Part shown: positions 62,750 through 64,000 of the stretch, in pieces | Numbering within the stretch: position 1 is the stretch's first letter | How the letters are laid out: each line of letters starts with the position of its first letter | Made by a program: the position numbers and the translations under genes | The notes under the pieces: model-generated | The model's input: only the letters and a program-made list of their open reading frames with translations | Databases searched by the model: none | Told to the model about the DNA's origin: nothing | Assembly: GCA_029260265.1 (NCBI GenBank) | Contig: JAJDDO010000026.1 | Span: 372,001-436,000, forward strand | Direction: 5' to 3' | DNA: 64,000 bases | Source: Phycisphaerales bacterium | GTDB taxonomy: Bacteria; Planctomycetota; Phycisphaerae; Phycisphaerales; UBA1924

Positions 62750-62821
62750 GTTGAGTCACCCGCGGCGCCTAAAGTCGACCCTGTCCTCAAATTGCCTCAA
62801 ACTCCAGCCCGGAGAACGACC

Positions 62822-63469
62822 GTGGAAATCTATGTAGACACCGCAAATCTTGTTGAAATCAAGGAAGCTCATGAACTCGGAATCCTTGACGGCGTCACCA
62901 CCAACCCCTCGCTCATCGCGAAGGAGGGGATCGATTATGGAGTTCGGCTCGCAGAGATCTGCGATGTCGTTTCAGGGCCGGTTTCCGCAGAGGTTATCGC
63001 AACCGAATACAAGCAGATGGTCGTGGAGGGAAAAGAGCGGGCCAAGATCGCCTCAAACATTGTCGTCAAACTGCCGACAACCGTTGACGGGCTCAAGGCG
63101 TGTAAATCGCTCTCCGACGAGGGCATCAAGACCAATATGACCCTCTGTTTTCAGCCGTTGCAGGCGATGATGGTCGCCAAAGCGGGAGCCTACCTTGTCA
63201 GCCCGTTCATCGGGCGGCTGGACGATATCGGCGAGGACGGCACCGAGTTGATCGCACGCATCCGCACAATCTACGACAACTATGGATTTGAGACCAAGAT
63301 CCTCGCAGCGTCTATTCGCCATCCCAAACACATGCTCGAGTGTGCCATGATCGGTGCGGATGTGGCGACCTTGCCGCTCAAAGTCATCAAGCAGATGATG
63401 AATCACCCATTGACGGATTCAGGTATTGAAACTTTCCTCGCCGACTACGCCAAGGCCTTTGGGAACTAA
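62822..63469 (+). CDS. Transaldolase-like / fructose-6-phosphate aldolase-family protein
   Basis: A 215-residue TIM-barrel protein. [20 protein letters not shown] is the family start, [12 protein letters not shown] the substrate loop, and NIVVKLPTT holds the Schiff-base lysine (Lys83). [20 protein letters not shown] and [16 protein letters not shown] follow. This is the length of TalC/FSA-type transaldolases that also exist in many bacteria as true transaldolase; the two activities cannot be told apart by sequence alone. GTG start at 62822 with GGAGA upstream. Confidence 0.9.
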   Translation: MEIYVDTANLVEIKEAHELGILDGVTTNPSLIAKEGIDYGVRLAEICDVVSGPVSAEVIATEYKQMVVEGKERAKIASNIVVKLPTTVDGLKACKSLSDEGIKTNMTLCFQPLQAMMVAKAGAYLVSPFIGRLDDIGEDGTELIARIRTIYDNYGFETKILAASIRHPKHMLECAMIGADVATLPLKVIKQMMNHPLTDSGIETFLADYAKAFGN

Positions 63470-63936
63470 GCAGAGACCTCGAACAGGAACTCGATTTCTA
63501 CAGGTGCATTAAGGGGCAGCGATGCGCACCCAACCGCAGCTCGCGCGTGTCTGCCGATATCACCAAACACCTCTTTCAAGAGGTCAGAGCAACCGTTTGC
63601 GATCTGCGGCTGCCCTCCAAACTCGGGATCGCTCGCTACAAACACTCCAACACGGATGACACCCGTGACGAGGGCGAGGTCTCCGATCTCTGCCTGCAGG
63701 CAAGCCAAAGCATTGAGCGTGCACGCCCGAGCACATTGGGTTGCAATATCTGTATCGACTTCGCTGGGCACAAGACCCGTGGCGAGCAGTTTTCCATCTT
63801 GAATCGGGATCTGCCCAGAGATGTAAACAAGATTCCCGCTTCTCCGCGTGGGCAGGTAGCTGGCGACAGGGTTGGGGGCTGATGGAAGGGTGATTCCAAG
63901 CTTCGAGATCGAAATGTTTGGGCAATGATTGGGCAT
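63466..63936 (-). CDS. RidA/YjgF-family protein
   Basis: A 157-residue RidA-type protein. This family often hydrolyses reactive enamines/imines, though many members have other roles. Visible are [31 protein letters not shown], quoted only in part here: [15 protein letters not shown] then LVYISGQIP near residue 35. The segment [20 protein letters not shown] near 95 and [21 protein letters not shown] near 130 are the core. The Arg of the archetypal site is in RHARAAVG. The start is ATG 63936; a TTG at 63954 would add six residues. It is convergent with the aldolase gene and their ends overlap by four bases. Confidence 0.9.
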   Translation of the reverse strand: MPNHCPNISISKLGITLPSAPNPVASYLPTRRSGNLVYISGQIPIQDGKLLATGLVPSEVDTDIATQCARACTLNALACLQAEIGDLALVTGVIRVGVFVASDPEFGGQPQIANGCSDLLKEVFGDIGRHARAAVGCASLPLNAPVEIEFLFEVSA

Positions 63937-64000
63937 GGGGTGTTCAGATTTCAAGTTGGAAAGAGAGGCAAGATTGAAACCACACGGGGTTGTCGTGCGA

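Noticed and set aside
1-64000. CRISPR arrays, insertion sequences, integrases or prophage genes
   Set aside because: None could be seen; no regularly spaced repeat units and no transposase-like motifs on either strand.

Overview
The window looks like a stretch of the main chromosome of a planctomycete, most likely of the Phycisphaerae type. This is an inference from gene content, not from a marker gene. The signs are prepilin-type proteins with the N-terminal motif typical of Planctomycetes (32506-33540), a zinc-ribbon/GYF-like protein (31706-32470), a tandem-domain QueD-like protein, RNase Y, a FmdB-type zinc ribbon, two GroELs around one GroES, and many short lipoproteins. I found no phage, transposase, integrase or CRISPR array. 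Genes are dense, often with 1-4 base ATGA/GTGA overlaps, and most carry a purine-rich ribosome binding site.

Layout. 1-7.1 kb: end of an oligopeptide ABC ATPase, a glycosyltransferase, a secreted protein of unknown function, exonuclease VII (xseA-xseB), a large prepilin peptidase and an OmpA-type lipoprotein. 7.2-7.6 kb: three tRNAs (Val-GAC, Thr-TGT, Tyr-GTA) closed by a terminator. 7.8-19.2 kb: a long transfer-system operon. It runs sensor kinase, STAS protein, GspE/PilB ATPase with an MshEN domain, GspF/PilC, PilM-, PilN-, PilO- and PilP/GspC-like proteins, the major pseudopilin, an attenuating hairpin, three minor pseudopilins and a large minor pseudopilin carrying a LamG-like domain. 19.2-21.3 kb, reverse strand: a receiver protein and an HD-GYP c-di-GMP phosphodiesterase.

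21.3-27.8 kb: queuosine precursor transporter (reverse), scpB, a lipoprotein, a DUF58 plus transglutaminase pair, and a PilZ-like protein. 27.8-34.6 kb: DUF4097-like lipoprotein (reverse), RNase Y, UbiA-like protein (reverse), zinc-ribbon protein, a prepilin-like protein and serA. 34.6-38.3 kb: serC, a GT9 heptosyltransferase-like gene and a double-domain QueD homologue (both reverse), and a glutathione peroxidase lipoprotein. 38.4-45.4 kb: phosphate transport pstS-pstC-pstA-pstB, with unusually large permeases and a perfect hairpin after pstS. 45.5-49.8 kb: 2-oxoglutarate dehydrogenase sucA-sucB.

49.8-53.5 kb, reverse strand: nuoA without other nuo genes, a DUF2752 protein, two related lipoproteins, an unknown protein and a low-molecular-weight tyrosine phosphatase. 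53.8-59.6 kb: a chaperone block groEL1-groES-groEL2-dnaJ-grpE, followed by a FmdB-like protein. 59.9-64 kb: acpS, a beta-propeller-like protein, an acyl-CoA/ACP synthetase, a transaldolase/F6P-aldolase family protein and a RidA-family protein (reverse).

The most notable themes are the type II secretion/type IV pilus-like operon that begins with its own kinase and STAS protein, with c-di-GMP proteins around it, and the enlarged Pst permeases. The GroEL-GroES-GroEL arrangement with a REP-like inverted repeat and several hairpins that seem to set expression ratios inside operons also stand out.
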